Assembly (NCBI RefSeq): GCF_905163445.1
Contig: NC_053184.1
Location: 6,014,001-6,078,000 of the forward strand
From: Pararge aegeria
Taxonomy: Eukaryota; Arthropoda; Insecta; Lepidoptera; Nymphalidae
Length of the DNA stretch: 64,000 nt
Direction: 5' to 3'
Shown here: positions 44,331 through 53,480 of the stretch, one piece after another
Numbering within the stretch: position 1 is the first letter of the stretch
Layout of the letters: the number at the start of each line of letters is the position of its first letter
The notes under the pieces: generated by a model
Seen by the model: only the letters and a program-made list of their open reading frames with translations
The model's database searches: none
Told to the model about the DNA's origin: nothing
Made by a program: the position numbers and the translations under genes

Positions 44331-44620
44331 TTGTACACGCCCTAGAAGTTATACTTATATGGCGTAACAACATAAAAGTCTTTTCAAAAATTTTATCTTT
44401 CGCCTTATTCGCCGTTTGCAGTAAAAATTGCACTAACAATAGAAAAAAGGTATTGTTTGAATTATTGAACGTCAACTGTCAAACCATTTTTAGGAAAACT
44501 AAAAAATGTTGACTATAGCTAACTTCATGGTGTCGGTTTTAGGTGACGGTGTGCGCGCGCATCGTAAAAATTTACTCTCACCATTTTTCCCTAACGCGCC
44601 AAAAGAAGTATACCTTCAAA
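44331..44620. mobile_element. MITE family T, copy 2
   Basis: Left end CCCTAGAAGTTATACTTATA then TGGCG; right end CGCGCCAAAAGAAGTATACC then TTC. Interior GACTATAGCTAACTTCATGG and GTGACGGTGTGCGCGCGCAT match copy 1 at 10936-11290. It lies between the two F repeats. No ORF. Confidence 0.7.
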
Positions 44621-44689
44621 AAGAAAAGAACAGAAACAGTATATATACTTTCTGTTTTAGTGTCAGTCAACATTACTTTTAACAATGCA

Positions 44690-44822
44690 GGCTATTGTGT
44701 TAAATGTGGTCTGGCGCAAACGTCAACAGGCGTCGTGACGATAAGATCAGAAGTTTGAAAAAGTGGACGTGTCACGCGACGGCATACCACGTTCACTACG
44801 TTGTATTGTTCTACGAAGATAA
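44690..44822. repeat. Direct repeat F, right copy
   Basis: GGCTATTGTGTTAAATGTGG, CGTCAACAGGCGTCGTGACG, AGAAGTTTGAAAAAGTGG and TATTGTTCTACGAAG match 44022-44158, about 668 bp upstream. Confidence 0.85.
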
Positions 44823-45154
44823 ATTATATTGGGGGCTATTTCCGCCAGTTAGTGTGGTATATTTTATGTAGCTGGGGAAATAAAATTGTACCTACTAAAT
44901 TTTTATTCATTAGCCTCCTAGTCGTCATCGTCATCAGGCACATTGATCTAAGCGTCTGGTAAACTAAGTAATGGCAGTTTTATTAGCCTCGCGGCTCAAA
45001 TAATACGCTGGATATGCAAATATTTTTTTGTATTCGGTTGTTTTGGTAAATATTTAATGTCTGAAGTACATCAAAATAAATTGTTTCGACAGTGTTTTAG
45101 CAGTTTATAAAGTTTAACTAGAGCTACCTTAGAAATAAATCAATGTTGAATGCC
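44823..45154. other. No recognised feature
   Basis: No coding signal or repeat was noticed. Confidence 0.4.
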
Positions 45155-45275
45155 ATGCTATTTGGTGACGGCAGATCACCCTCCTCCTCCCGCGGATGTC
45201 GTACGAGGTGACTTAGGGAATGTATCGGAGGGTGGGTAGCTGCGTCCTTTGTGCTTCTACTGCCATCTATTATTA
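45155..45275 (+). repeat. L-F LINE 3' end, second copy
   Basis: TTTGGTGACGGCAGATCACC, GATGTCGTACGAGGTGACTT and CTTTGTGCTTCTACTGCCAT match 35826-35950. Confidence 0.65.
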
Positions 45276-45433
45276 TTATCATAAAACAACTTTTTTGAAT
45301 TTGTTAAATAAAATATAAAATAGCAGACCTTAATATAACACAAGCAAAATCGGGAAATCGCAAATTGTACAATACAATAGACCTAATCTCTAAGGAGTAC
45401 ATAATATTAAACAACTATCCCGACGATGATATA

Positions 45434-45683
45434 TTTGACTGCCGACTGGCGCAGTGGGCAGCGACCCTGTTTTCTGAGTCCAAGGCCGTGGGTTCGATTC
45501 CCACAACTGGAAAAATGTTTGTGTGATGAACATAAATGTTTTTCAGTGTCTGGGTGTTTATCTGTATATTATATGTATTTATGTATATTTTTCATAGAAA
45601 TATTCATCATTCATCTGAGTACCCATAACACAAGCTACGCTTACTTTGGGGCTAGACGGCGATGTGTATATTGCCGTAGTTTT

Positions 45684-45690
<7 letters not shown>
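45434..45690 (+). mobile_element. S1 SINE, near full length
   Basis: CGACTGGCGCAGTGGGCAGC, B box GGGTTCGATTCCCACAAC, TTTCAGTGTCTGGGTG, CATAACACAAGCTACGC and GGGGCTAGACGGCGATG. The head and B box are nearly the same as in the 36042 copy. Confidence 0.93.
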
Positions 45691-45723
<33 letters not shown>

Positions 45724-45788
45724 TTAGATGACTGAGTAATATTTTTAATATTTTATATATATATATAAATATAAATATTAAAAATATT
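45691..45788. repeat. TA microsatellite, S1 scrap and dyad
   Basis: About 14 TA units run to about 45720. GTACTTAGATGACTGAGTAA (45720) is a reversed S1 scrap. AATATTTTTAATATT (45738-45752) is inverted perfectly at 45774-45788 across AT-rich DNA. Confidence 0.8.
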
Positions 45789-46339
45789 TGCCTACTGCGA
45801 TCACCATCACGTCTGCTCGCCTCCCGTTGCGAGTGACTTTTATTTCTGCAGTGGATTTGTACACGTACACGCAAACGAAGTCATGGGCAAAATCTAAAAC
45901 GTTATAAACATACGTAGCTACGGAGCTTGCTACTGAGTTAACGTCTACGAACATGAAAGCCGAGCAAGTTATCTGAAATGTCCGTTATAGTTCGCATCTG
46001 CTCCGTTCTGTAAATACTTTTCCGCACCAACGCCGCCTTTGTGCTGGTGGCACCTGCGGTTTATAGTGAATCGAGTTCGACTCTGCGTCTACGTGCTTAG
46101 CAAAACTTAGCTATTTCAAGCTTTAGTTACGGTTTCCGATACTGAAAGCTGGTGCAAATATTTAAGATTTAGTTTCAAAAATCTGTATTTTGTTTTGTCT
46201 GTTTTGAATTGGCCTGGTTTCGGTATATTTCCCAATGCTAATACTAAACGTTTAGTTATTGTTTCATAAAGAGAGCATCAGTTTAATTTCTTTTTATTCC
46301 GCTGTGTTTGTTCGCTTTTTGGTGGGTATGCACTTTCCA
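45789..46339. other. Unassigned; Helitron-like scrap near 45868
   Basis: ACGCAAACGAAGTCATGGGC resembles a Helitron tail. The rest shows no recognised repeat or gene. Confidence 0.4.
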
Positions 46340-46740
46340 ATGCAGTTTTTGACGTGACAACGTCTTATAATTCGATGGAGCCGGCTGCACGCACGAAAAA
46401 ACATGACGCATGCGGCGTTACCTCGCTCTGAGGCGTTCCATTCAAGGCTTGAAGTTCAAGCGAGAGCGCGGAACGAGCGACAAAGAGGCACAGTCGGCCT
46501 CCGCGTTCGACATCTGTCTCTCTCCTACTTGAGTGAGCGATGCGTCCGCGTGGACAGCTTCTATACAATAATCCATTTACATGTTTTCGGCAAGGATGAA
46601 GTGCAGTGAAAAGTGAATGTGGTGTCAATTGTTTATAGGAACGATAATATCTATCAAACAAATAAAATTAAAATTTTCTTTTGAAAAATGCAACCACTCC
46701 ATCCGTATTTTCTTACGACGTTGTCACGTTCAACTATCGT
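46340..46740. mobile_element. Candidate non-autonomous DNA transposon, GC-rich interior
   Basis: TTTTTGACGTGACAACGTC at 46346-46364 faces GACGTTGTCACGTTCAAC at 46717-46734: 12 bp pair exactly and more with a one-base gap. The interior is unusually GC-rich (GAGGCGTTCCATTCAAGGC, CGAGAGCGCGGAACGAGCG). A 98-codon frame on the minus strand and a 68-codon frame on the plus have no motif. No target duplication was fixed. Confidence 0.5.
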
Positions 46741-47327
46741 CAGTAAGCCGACTTTACAGACAACCAATTTTTTGAATTCTCAAATAGTGTTTATAAGTTT
46801 CCTCTAATTTATTTTTTACTGGTCCCACTTTAGGGTTGTTTATTGCACATAGTTAAATATTTTGCATATTATATATTTTTTTCTTTCGTCATGGCAATTA
46901 TCACCAAAAAAAAATTTTTTTATTGGGCTACCGTTTAAAATATATTTTTAGTGATATATAAATATACATATATATTAACTGTAGTTTGTTAACCTGACTG
47001 AGGTTAACGAAGCAATGAAAATCATAGATGATAATATATAGGTAGTCTGTGTGAGGGACAATTGGGTAGATATGCTAGGCTTGCAGAGAAAATATCGATA
47101 GATATTAGATATTTATTATTTAATGAATGACAAGTTTCTACTAATTGAGACAGCTGGAATTAGGAAAAGAATCACATAAGAATTCCGGTACAGACATGTT
47201 TTACAAAATTTCACTTGTTTCTTATTGTCTAGTAAAAAAAAACAAAACAACAATAATTGGATGGAATTTTCGAGGTTTCTTTAAAGATATTTCTCCCAAT
47301 CGATAATAATATACAATCATACAACCA
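46741..47327. other. No recognised feature
   Basis: No coding signal or repeat was noticed. Confidence 0.4.
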
Positions 47328-47502
47328 ACGGGCCACTACAAAGCTGGCCAAGTATGGATAGGTAAAATTAATCCGCCTTTGAGAACATTATCGAGAACTT
47401 CCCTTTGCCGTTAAGTTATATTTAGTTGTAGGCTTACATACTTACTTGCATGCTGTGAATCAAACCCGGTCCCCTCGAAAGTAAGCACAAAGTCCCAACT
47501 TA
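47328..47502 (-). mobile_element. S2 SINE, diverged
   Basis: Plus-strand GAATCAAACCCGGTCCCCTC is the reversed B-box region, and GAAAGTAAGCACAAAGTCCC the head. GAGAACATTATCGAGAAC marks the body. Confidence 0.68.
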
Positions 47503-47554
47503 TGAGGGTGCCAGTTTATATCCTCTTAATATATAAATTCGTATTATCGATACA

Positions 47555-47708
47555 TTTTGGCACCCACATCCCTATAGTGTGCAAACAGCACAGGCGCCGC
47601 GCCAGTGCAAACACTATGCGGCCATTAACTGCCGTCTTTGCCTTGCCCGTGGACCAGGGTTGGTTCAAACGTACATTACGTAAGCAAATATTTGTGCCAA
47701 ATATCTGA
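47555..47708 (+). repeat. Local repeat Y, copy 1
   Basis: CGCGCCAGTGCAAACACTAT, TTTGCCTTGCCCGTGG, CAAACGTACATTACG and TATTTGTGCCAAATATC match copies at 49300 and 49665. Confidence 0.65.
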
Positions 47709-47777
47709 TTTATTAGTTCTATTGGTCAGCTTTTGTAGAAGGCGGCGGTGGATGTTTTACAGCGAACCTTTTGAGTG

Positions 47778-47816
47778 CTAAATAAATAAGTGTACCAGGT
47801 ACGCTTATTTATTTAG
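47778..47816. repeat. Hairpin, 19-bp arms, 1-nt loop
   Basis: CTAAATAAATAAGTGTACC (47778-47796), A, then its inverted complement (47798-47816) with one mismatch. Confidence 0.94.
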
Positions 47817-48054
47817 CTAAGCTTATTTACTTAGCCACATTAGTATAAAAAATAAACTTTAAAAGTTGACTCTGGTCAGTATATTTACGCTAACTAAAGA
47901 AGTTAATCCTACTATCTGCGTTTATTTAAAAGTAAATAAAGTATGGAAGTATGTTATTTAACCTTTACTTTGAACCACCCTTTTACGTTTGAGTTGCCTT
48001 AAAGCTTACACATAGTAGTAGTAAAGTTTTTTGTGACATAGTTCTTTCGGGGAA

Positions 48055-48245
48055 GTATTTTTGCCATGCGTATTTCTGCCTTCTGAAGTGCGTGGTTGCC
48101 GGTGTAATTACAGACACAAGAGGCTTAACACCTACGTTTCAAATTGATGGACACAGGGCTGTATGTTGCAGGACTTGCTCCTAGCATGCCCTGTGATGTG
48201 TTGCATTGTTTATAGGCGATTGTTTTCAATTAATTACATGGTGGG
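48055..48245 (+). repeat. Dispersed repeat M
   Basis: CGTATTTCTGCCTTCTGAAG, GGTTGCCGGTGTAATTACAG, AGAGGCTTAACACCTACG and TTTATAGGCGATTG. The most complete M copy in the window. Confidence 0.62.
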
Positions 48246-48689
48246 CTATTGTATAAGACTTCCAAATATTACTTAAAAAATTTAATAATAAAACATTTTT
48301 GAAATCCATTAAAGAACCTATACTTAAAATATATAAAATATAACATGTGTTTATTTATTTATTTGTTTGTATATTACTAAGACCTTACTACAGCTGACAT
48401 CAAATTTTACATAGCCGTGGCTTGAGTCCTTGAGGCTGATTTAAGATAATGAAATTTGAAATGAAATAAAATTTTAAATTTGTCCACAAAATCGCTTACT
48501 ATTGTATACAAAAATATATCTAACAAAAAGTATGTGGACAAATAGGGTTCCGCCTCAGCACGAAGCCCCAGCGAGCTGCGGCGCTGGTTTTTAGAGGGAC
48601 CCTGATACTTTGTATCTATGGAAAACGACCCAGGCTTTTCAAACAACCGAAATAATCGCGGTATTGAATTTTAATTTTAAAATGTAATT
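48246..48689. other. No recognised feature
   Basis: A minus-strand open frame (48407-48646) has no motif. It is AT-rich otherwise. Confidence 0.35.
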
Positions 48690-48800
48690 AAAATAAAAAA
48701 ATTGTAGTCAAATTCAATATAATAAGGTTTTTTTAAGTTGGTAGGCGACTTAATTGAGAACCTCCTCCTATTTTGCAAGTTAATAAATACAAAACCAGAC
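48690..48800 (-). repeat. Dispersed repeat fragment (GAGGAGGTTCTCAATT type)
   Basis: AATTGAGAACCTCCTCCTAT is the reverse of the block seen near 26530, 36362 and 49540. Confidence 0.5.
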
Positions 48801-48837
48801 ATACAAGATCTCGAGTGACATATATTTAACGACCTCC

Positions 48838-49131
48838 CTCCCTGGCCCAGCGGTGAGTGCTGTGAATTTAAGTAGAAGGTACCGGGTTCGTTTCCCAGCA
48901 GGGGCAATTTGGAAATTTATAATTACTGAACTCTTGGTCTGGGAGGCTTTGGCCGCGGCTAGTTACCACCCTATCGACAAAGACGTGCCGCTAAGCGATA
49001 TAGAGTTCCGGTGCGATATCGCGTAGAAATATGTGAAGGGTATGGCTACCATACCCCCTAAAAGGTTAGCACGCTACCATACTATCGACCAGGTGAAATT
49101 GCAGTCAAGGGCTAACTTGGAATAAAAAAAA
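48838..49131 (+). mobile_element. S3 SINE, full length
   Basis: Head CCCTGGCCCAGCGGTGAGTG, B-box-like GGGTTCGTTTCCCAGCAGG, then GGCCGCGGCTAGTTACCACC, AAGACGTGCCGCTAAGCG, AGGTTAGCACGCTACCATAC and ATTGCAGTCAAGGGCTAAC, with an A-rich 3' end. It is the only S3 copy here with both head and tail, so it is the best reference. Confidence 0.9.
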
Positions 49132-49299
49132 ACGTAATAATTGATTCATAACAGTGTGTATATAACAGAAGGGCATGTTTTTTTAGAAAATAACTTGTTT
49201 CCATTAATTTATAGATCATATCGCTCATGCGACGTTTATTTTGGTGTGGCTTCGGTAAACATGACTATTTTAGTGGTAGTTGCGTGTAGATAATAAGCA

Positions 49300-49442
49300 G
49301 GACAATCGACTGGCACTGTGCTAACACCCCGCGCCATTGCAAACAAGACGGGTCAATTAACTTCTACTATTACCTTGCCCTACTGTTGGCCACAACTCAC
49401 ATTAACTGGACAAATGTTTGTGGTAAATGTCAAATTTAGAAC
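49300..49442 (+). repeat. Local repeat Y, copy 2
   Basis: CCCCGCGCCATTGCAAACAA, CTATTACCTTGCCCTACTG, AACTGGACAAATGTTTGTGG and AAATGTCAAATTTAGAAC. Confidence 0.78.
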
Positions 49443-49454
49443 AACATTCTCTGT

Positions 49455-49640
49455 CTTAAGGGCGGGGAAAGCCCAGCGGCTAAGACTTCGGCTTCACTTT
49501 CGAACCTCTAGACTTTTAAACGACTTACAAAATAGGAGAAGGTTCTCAATAAGGTTGTATTTTTTTTTAAATTTACGTGCGCTGTAAGCTATTCAGTGAA
49601 GGAAAACAGCGAAGGTAACCTGCATGTCTGAGAGTTTTCA
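49455..49640 (+). mobile_element. S2 SINE, interrupted
   Basis: GAAAGCCCAGCGGCTAAGAC is the head. An AATAGGAGAAGGTTCTCAAT block interrupts it. The back half is AGTGAAGGAAAACAGCG, GTAACCTGCATGTCTGAGAG. Confidence 0.65.
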
Positions 49641-49664
49641 ATAACAGGATACACAATAACAGGA

Positions 49665-49812
49665 TAGTTAAATGGCAGTGCGCGAACACCCCAGTGGTTG
49701 CGCCTTTCTAAACAACTCAAGTCAATTAGCTTCCACACTTACCGACCCCGGGTGTTGGCCCAAACGTACTTTAGCTGGACAAACATTTGTGGCAAATGTC
49801 AAATTTATTAGT
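49665..49812 (+). repeat. Local repeat Y, copy 3
   Basis: CAGTGCGCGAACACCCCAG, GGTGTTGGCCCAAACGTACT, TAGCTGGACAAACATTTGTG and AAATGTCAAATTTATTAG. Confidence 0.8.
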
Positions 49813-50245
49813 CGCATAAGTCATGCTTGGCTATGGCTCTGAAACGTGGTCACTAACAAAGGACTCAGGGTCACTCAGCGGGCGATGCAGAGAGCTATGC
49901 TTGGAGTATCATGAGTAGACCAAATTTGGAATATGGAGATTCTTAGAAAAACTATTATAGTTACCGACATAGCTCAAAGAGTCGCGAAGCTAAAGTGGCA
50001 ATGGGCTTGGTACATAGCTTGGAGAATAGATGGACGTTTGTGTCCCAAGGTGCTGAAATGGCGACCTCGCACCGGTAAACCCAGCGTTGGTAGTGGTGGA
50101 CGACGAACGCTGCGAGTCGCATCCGTCCACCGTCCCAACGAGGTGGACGGATGCGACTCGCAGCGAGCCGCTGGACCCAAGCGAAATAACACCGTGTTAT
50201 TTGGAACTCCCTATAAAAGACCTATATCCGGTATATACATGTAAA
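49813..50245 (+). pseudogene. RTE-C remnant, longest copy
   Basis: Frames read YGSETWSLTKD (frame broken), then DIAQRVAKLKWQWAWYIAWR and VLKWRPRTGKPSVG, then a shifted RWTDATRSEP region. This is the C-terminal part of an RTE-like LINE ORF. A 24-bp perfect inverted duplication (50108-50165) lies where the GRPxTRW segment should be. Stops and shifts make it non-functional. Confidence 0.75.
50108..50165. repeat. Hairpin, 24-bp perfect arms, inside the RTE remnant
   Basis: The left arm starts CGCTGCGAGTCGCATCCGTC (50108-50131). A 10-nt loop follows, and the exact inverse runs 50142-50165. Related RTE copies here (23345, 11465) lack the duplication, so it arose after insertion. Confidence 0.96.
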
Positions 50246-50864
50246 GTCTCAACTGTGGGACGCGCATTTACGAAGCATATTTACTTACAGGAAACTATAA
50301 AATAACTATGTAATAAATAAAGTCACTATCGTTTAAGGTAGGTAGGTAAGGTACTTACGTAACGTAGGTACGTGCTTTCTAAACACAAACTTTACATAAA
50401 GCTGTATCTCGAAAGTTACAGCTAGTATCATTATATATTAAATATTAAAAAAGCTAAGTGACACATATGTAAGATTTCTGTGGAATGATAATTATTAATC
50501 CGGACAGACAAAGGAAAATTATAACACAGTTATATAAAGTTCTCAGCTAGATTTATTAGACAAGGGAGTCCCTTGAAACCTTCATATTACCCCATTGTAT
50601 GGTTTCCCATCATATTTAGATATAACATAATGAATATTCACTAGACACATAAACTGTGTGTGTGTGTAAACAAAGGGTTGTATGAAACTATACTCGTGGT
50701 GGAATACTAACAGAATGTGTTTAGTTTTTACTCCAGGGACATATATCTATTTAGCTTCGAGTATGCAAGAGTAACTTAAGGGCTGAGAGAAAGGGTGATC
50801 GTTGATATAGCATACACGTCCATGTTGGTACGAGTATTGCGTTAGAATTTTTATGTTTGACTCA
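50246..50864. other. No recognised feature
   Basis: No coding signal or repeat was noticed. Confidence 0.4.
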
Positions 50865-51150
50865 ATAAATAAATAAATAAATATACTACGAAAATACACA
50901 CATCGCCATCTAGCCCCAAAGTAAGCGTAGCTTGTGTTATGGGTACTAAGATAGCTGATGAATATTTTTATCAATATAATACACATAAATACTTATAATA
51001 TACAGATAAACACCCAGACACTGAAAAACATTCATGTTCATCACACAAGCATTTTCCAGTTGTGGGAATCGAACCCACGGCCTTGGACTCAGAAAGCAGG
51101 GTCGCTTTCTGAGTCCAAGGCCGCTACCCACTGCGCCAATCTGCAAACCG
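50865..51150 (-). mobile_element. S1 SINE with an inverted duplication in its head
   Basis: Plus-strand CATCGCCATCTAGCCCCAAA, TTTTCCAGTTGTGGGAATCG (reversed B box) and CCCACTGCGCCAATCTGC. Between B box and head the 20-bp segment CGGCCTTGGACTCAGAAAGC (51078-51097) is repeated inverted at 51104-51123. Confidence 0.92.
51078..51123. repeat. Hairpin, 20-bp perfect arms, inside the S1 SINE
   Basis: Arms 51078-51097 and 51104-51123, loop AGGGTC. All other S1 copies in the window have the segment once, so this copy gained the inverse copy. Confidence 0.97.
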
Positions 51151-51184
51151 TACCCTTCTCAACCTCACTACGTGTTAAGTGATG

Positions 51185-51470
51185 ATGAAGTATAAGATGT
51201 TAGTATGCTAACCTATTAGGGTAGTAGCAGTTGTATTAAACCCATACTCAGTGGCGTGCATAGAGGGTATGCAGATGATATAAAATGGAGAAAATCTCCA
51301 GTACGAGTTATATAAACTGAAGGATAGGCTTTGTAAGAGTTATAAAAAGCCGCCACTGCCCATACTCCTAATCGACTTTTACGCGACATTGTAGCGGAAC
51401 GCTAAATCGCCACGTTTATTCTTTGGCAGGGTAAATTATTAAAAACGGCCGTAAGCCGCTGGTACCGGTT
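51185..51470 (-). mobile_element. S3 SINE split by a hAT-type MITE
   Basis: Plus-strand GCTAACCTATTAGGGTAG and GTTGTATTAAACCCATACT, then, after the insert, CCATACTCCTAATCGAC, TACGCGACATTGTAGCGGAA and CGCTAAATCGCC, are the reverse of S3. The two halves join cleanly if the 110-bp insert plus one target copy are set aside. Confidence 0.82.
51249..51358 (+). mobile_element. hAT-type MITE, 110 bp, perfect TSD
   Basis: Starts CAGTGGCGTGCATAGAGGG and ends AAAAGCCGCCACTG. The 8 bp on each side are identical: CCCATACT (51241-51248 and 51359-51366). CAGTGGCG ends and 8-bp duplications are hallmarks of hAT elements. There is no transposase, so it is non-autonomous. The relative at 61715 is in the opposite orientation. 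Confidence 0.9.
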
Positions 51471-51533
51471 ATAGTATTACTTACATGGGATAGTGATGAT
51501 AATCATTAAAATCTTGTAGCTACTCTTTGGTAT

Positions 51534-52040
51534 TGATGGCCGATTGGCGCAGTGGGTAGCGACCCTGCTTTCTGAGTCCAAGGCTGCGGGTACGATAAAG
51601 AATTTTGTGTATTATATTCATAAAAATATTCATCAGTTATCTTAGTACCACAAGCTACACTTACTTTGTAAAATGGTAAATGTTTGTGTATGATATATTA
51701 TTTTATTATATATGTGTCTTGTGTGTGTTTGTGTAAATTATTACAAGTCTTTATGTATATCTATTAATAAATAAATTTTATGTTGGTTTGTGTACGCTTC
51801 AAAAACTCAAAAAGTTCTGCACCGATCGGGCTGAAATTTTAGCATGATATACTCGTATAATACGCATCAAGGATTGTTTTTATCTATTTTTCTCAACCAT
51901 TCAATCACAATGTGCCACAGCGAAGCGTGGCAGGGTACAACTAGTTATTTATAAAAATATTCATCAGTCATCTTAGTACCCATAACACAAGCTACGCTTA
52001 CTTTGGGGCTAGATGGCGATGAGTGTATTGTAGAGTATTT
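51534..52040 (+). mobile_element. S1 SINE with Helitron piece and second 3' half
   Basis: 51534-51706 holds head CGATTGGCGCAGTGGGTAGC, a deleted B box (GCGGGTACGATAAAG) and a decayed tail. 51780-51945 is a Helitron-like tail (CACAGCGAAGCGTGGCAGGG then CTAGT). 51946-52040 is a fresh S1 tail (CCATAACACAAGCTACGC, GGGGCTAGATGGCGATG). Confidence 0.8.
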
Positions 52041-52734
52041 ATTTTATTTAGCTCAAGTCATCTTTCCTTCTGACGATGCCTTTGTTGAGGCCTTATTTAA
52101 TAAAACTTTATTAAATATGAAATTTCATGTACAATAAAGTACCTTTAACTCTAGTTAACGAACCATTTTAAAATAAAGTAAATTATAATACTTCTCTCCT
52201 GCGTAGGTATTTATCGCATGATTAACGACTTCGAATTAAGAAAGAAGTTTAAAGCCAAGAGATTTACTTTTAGGTACCGTAACAATTTTACTCGGTGAAA
52301 AAGCTACGGTCAATTTGCGAAGTCGTATCTTCCTGAATTTTATATCGTAAAGTTAAACGAAAGTAAAGTAGTTCAAAACGACGGTTGTCGTATAACCGGT
52401 TCTTAATGGAATTAAGTTTAAACTCTGTTTAGTACGATTTCCTAAACTGTTTGCAAGTTTGAGAGTGAAATAGGAATGTTCCGATTTTCTCTTTGCTGTA
52501 TTGACTTTACTTTACCCCGATTGTTTATTTACAGTACTTACAGAAATTCAATTCAGAAGTTATTTGAGAACGGTTTAGTTGCGGTATCGGCTATAAAACG
52601 ATGGCGAAGGAACTTTGACTCTATGGAATTTGTTGTTTTTGATTTTACAATTTAGAAATATACTAACTGCATAGTAAGGGTAGGTAGGTACCGGACAGTG
52701 TTATTTTTTTATAACTGATCGGCTCTCACTGGTG
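52041..52734. other. No recognised feature
   Basis: No coding signal or repeat was noticed. Confidence 0.4.
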
Positions 52735-53320
52735 TCGATCAGGCATGATAGTCGTATCATGCCTTATCGAAAGCAATTACATAAACATGGGTGATTCACT
52801 CTTGCCTTGAACGTACTCGTTAGATTATGTGGCAGTAAACCCAACCGCCAAGGGTGTTCCTCAAGTAAGCGGGTTGTATCAGAAACGTGGATAAAATAAG
52901 TTTCGTGCGAGTCTATTGAATGCCAACCAAATAAGAATGCCACCGCTCACAGTCTTACGCGATTCAGTGTTGAATCACAGCCCGATACACAGGAACGTTG
53001 ATCAAAAGATTTTCGTGCGCCACCCCTTAGTCTTTTGCTGTTCTGTGTTGTATCAGAAACTGTCACACAGAAACATTGATGTGTTGTATCAGAAACTGTC
53101 ACACAGAAACATTGATTTATAAGTTTTGTGCGAGGTGCTTGAATGCCAACCACCTAAGAATGCCACTGCTCACTCTCTCACTGTTCTGTTTGTGATGGAT
53201 ACTAACACGAAGAAACGTTGATTAAAAAGTTTCATGCGAGTTGATATGCACAACCACATAAAAATGCCACCGCTCCTCACGGTATTTTGCTGTTCTGTAT
53301 TAGAAGGGTGACAAAGTGGA
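52735..53320 (-). repeat. L-G LINE remnant expanded into degenerate tandem units
   Basis: Blocks of TATCAGAAACGTGG, AGTTTCGTGCGAG, GAATGCCAACCA, AAGAATGCCACCGCTCAC and TGTTCTGT recur roughly every 100-130 bp from 52870 to 53310, four or five times. The left part (52790-52870: TTGCCTTGAACGTACTCG) matches the L-G ORF end at 38480. So a piece of LINE seems to have been tandemly amplified. Confidence 0.7.
53045..53116. repeat. 36-bp perfect tandem duplication
   Basis: GTGTTGTATCAGAAACTGTC... at 53045-53080 is copied exactly at 53081-53116. It is the newest step in the surrounding tandem array. Confidence 0.97.
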
Positions 53321-53329
53321 TAATAAAAA

Positions 53330-53480
53330 TAAAACAAAGAATCCTTTTATTCCGTGCAAAAAAAAAACCTTACAAATATACAGAAGTAGGTATATCCACC
53401 AAAAATCCGATAACCAGTACCTTCAAACACTTTTACATTTCATGTGTAAAACAGCTTTGCATTTAGTAAATTTAAGATAG
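53330..53480 (+). repeat. Diverged repeat Z, copy 1
   Basis: AAACACTTTTACATTTCATG, TGTAAAACAGCTTTGC and TTAGTAAAT resemble AAACACTATTACATTTATG, TGCAAAACAGCTTTTAGC and ATTAAATAG at 60105-60155. It ends where the LINE tail begins. Confidence 0.5.

Noticed and set aside
45426..45731. 101-codon open frame as a gene
   Set aside because: It is a translation of an S1 SINE and a TA microsatellite.
46365..46661. 98-codon minus-strand frame as a gene
   Set aside because: It lies wholly inside a GC-rich block framed by inverted ends, overlaps a plus-strand frame and has no motif. High GC makes open frames likely by chance.
49933..50244. 103-codon open frame as a host gene
   Set aside because: The sequence is the C-terminal end of a decayed RTE-like ORF with a local inverted duplication.
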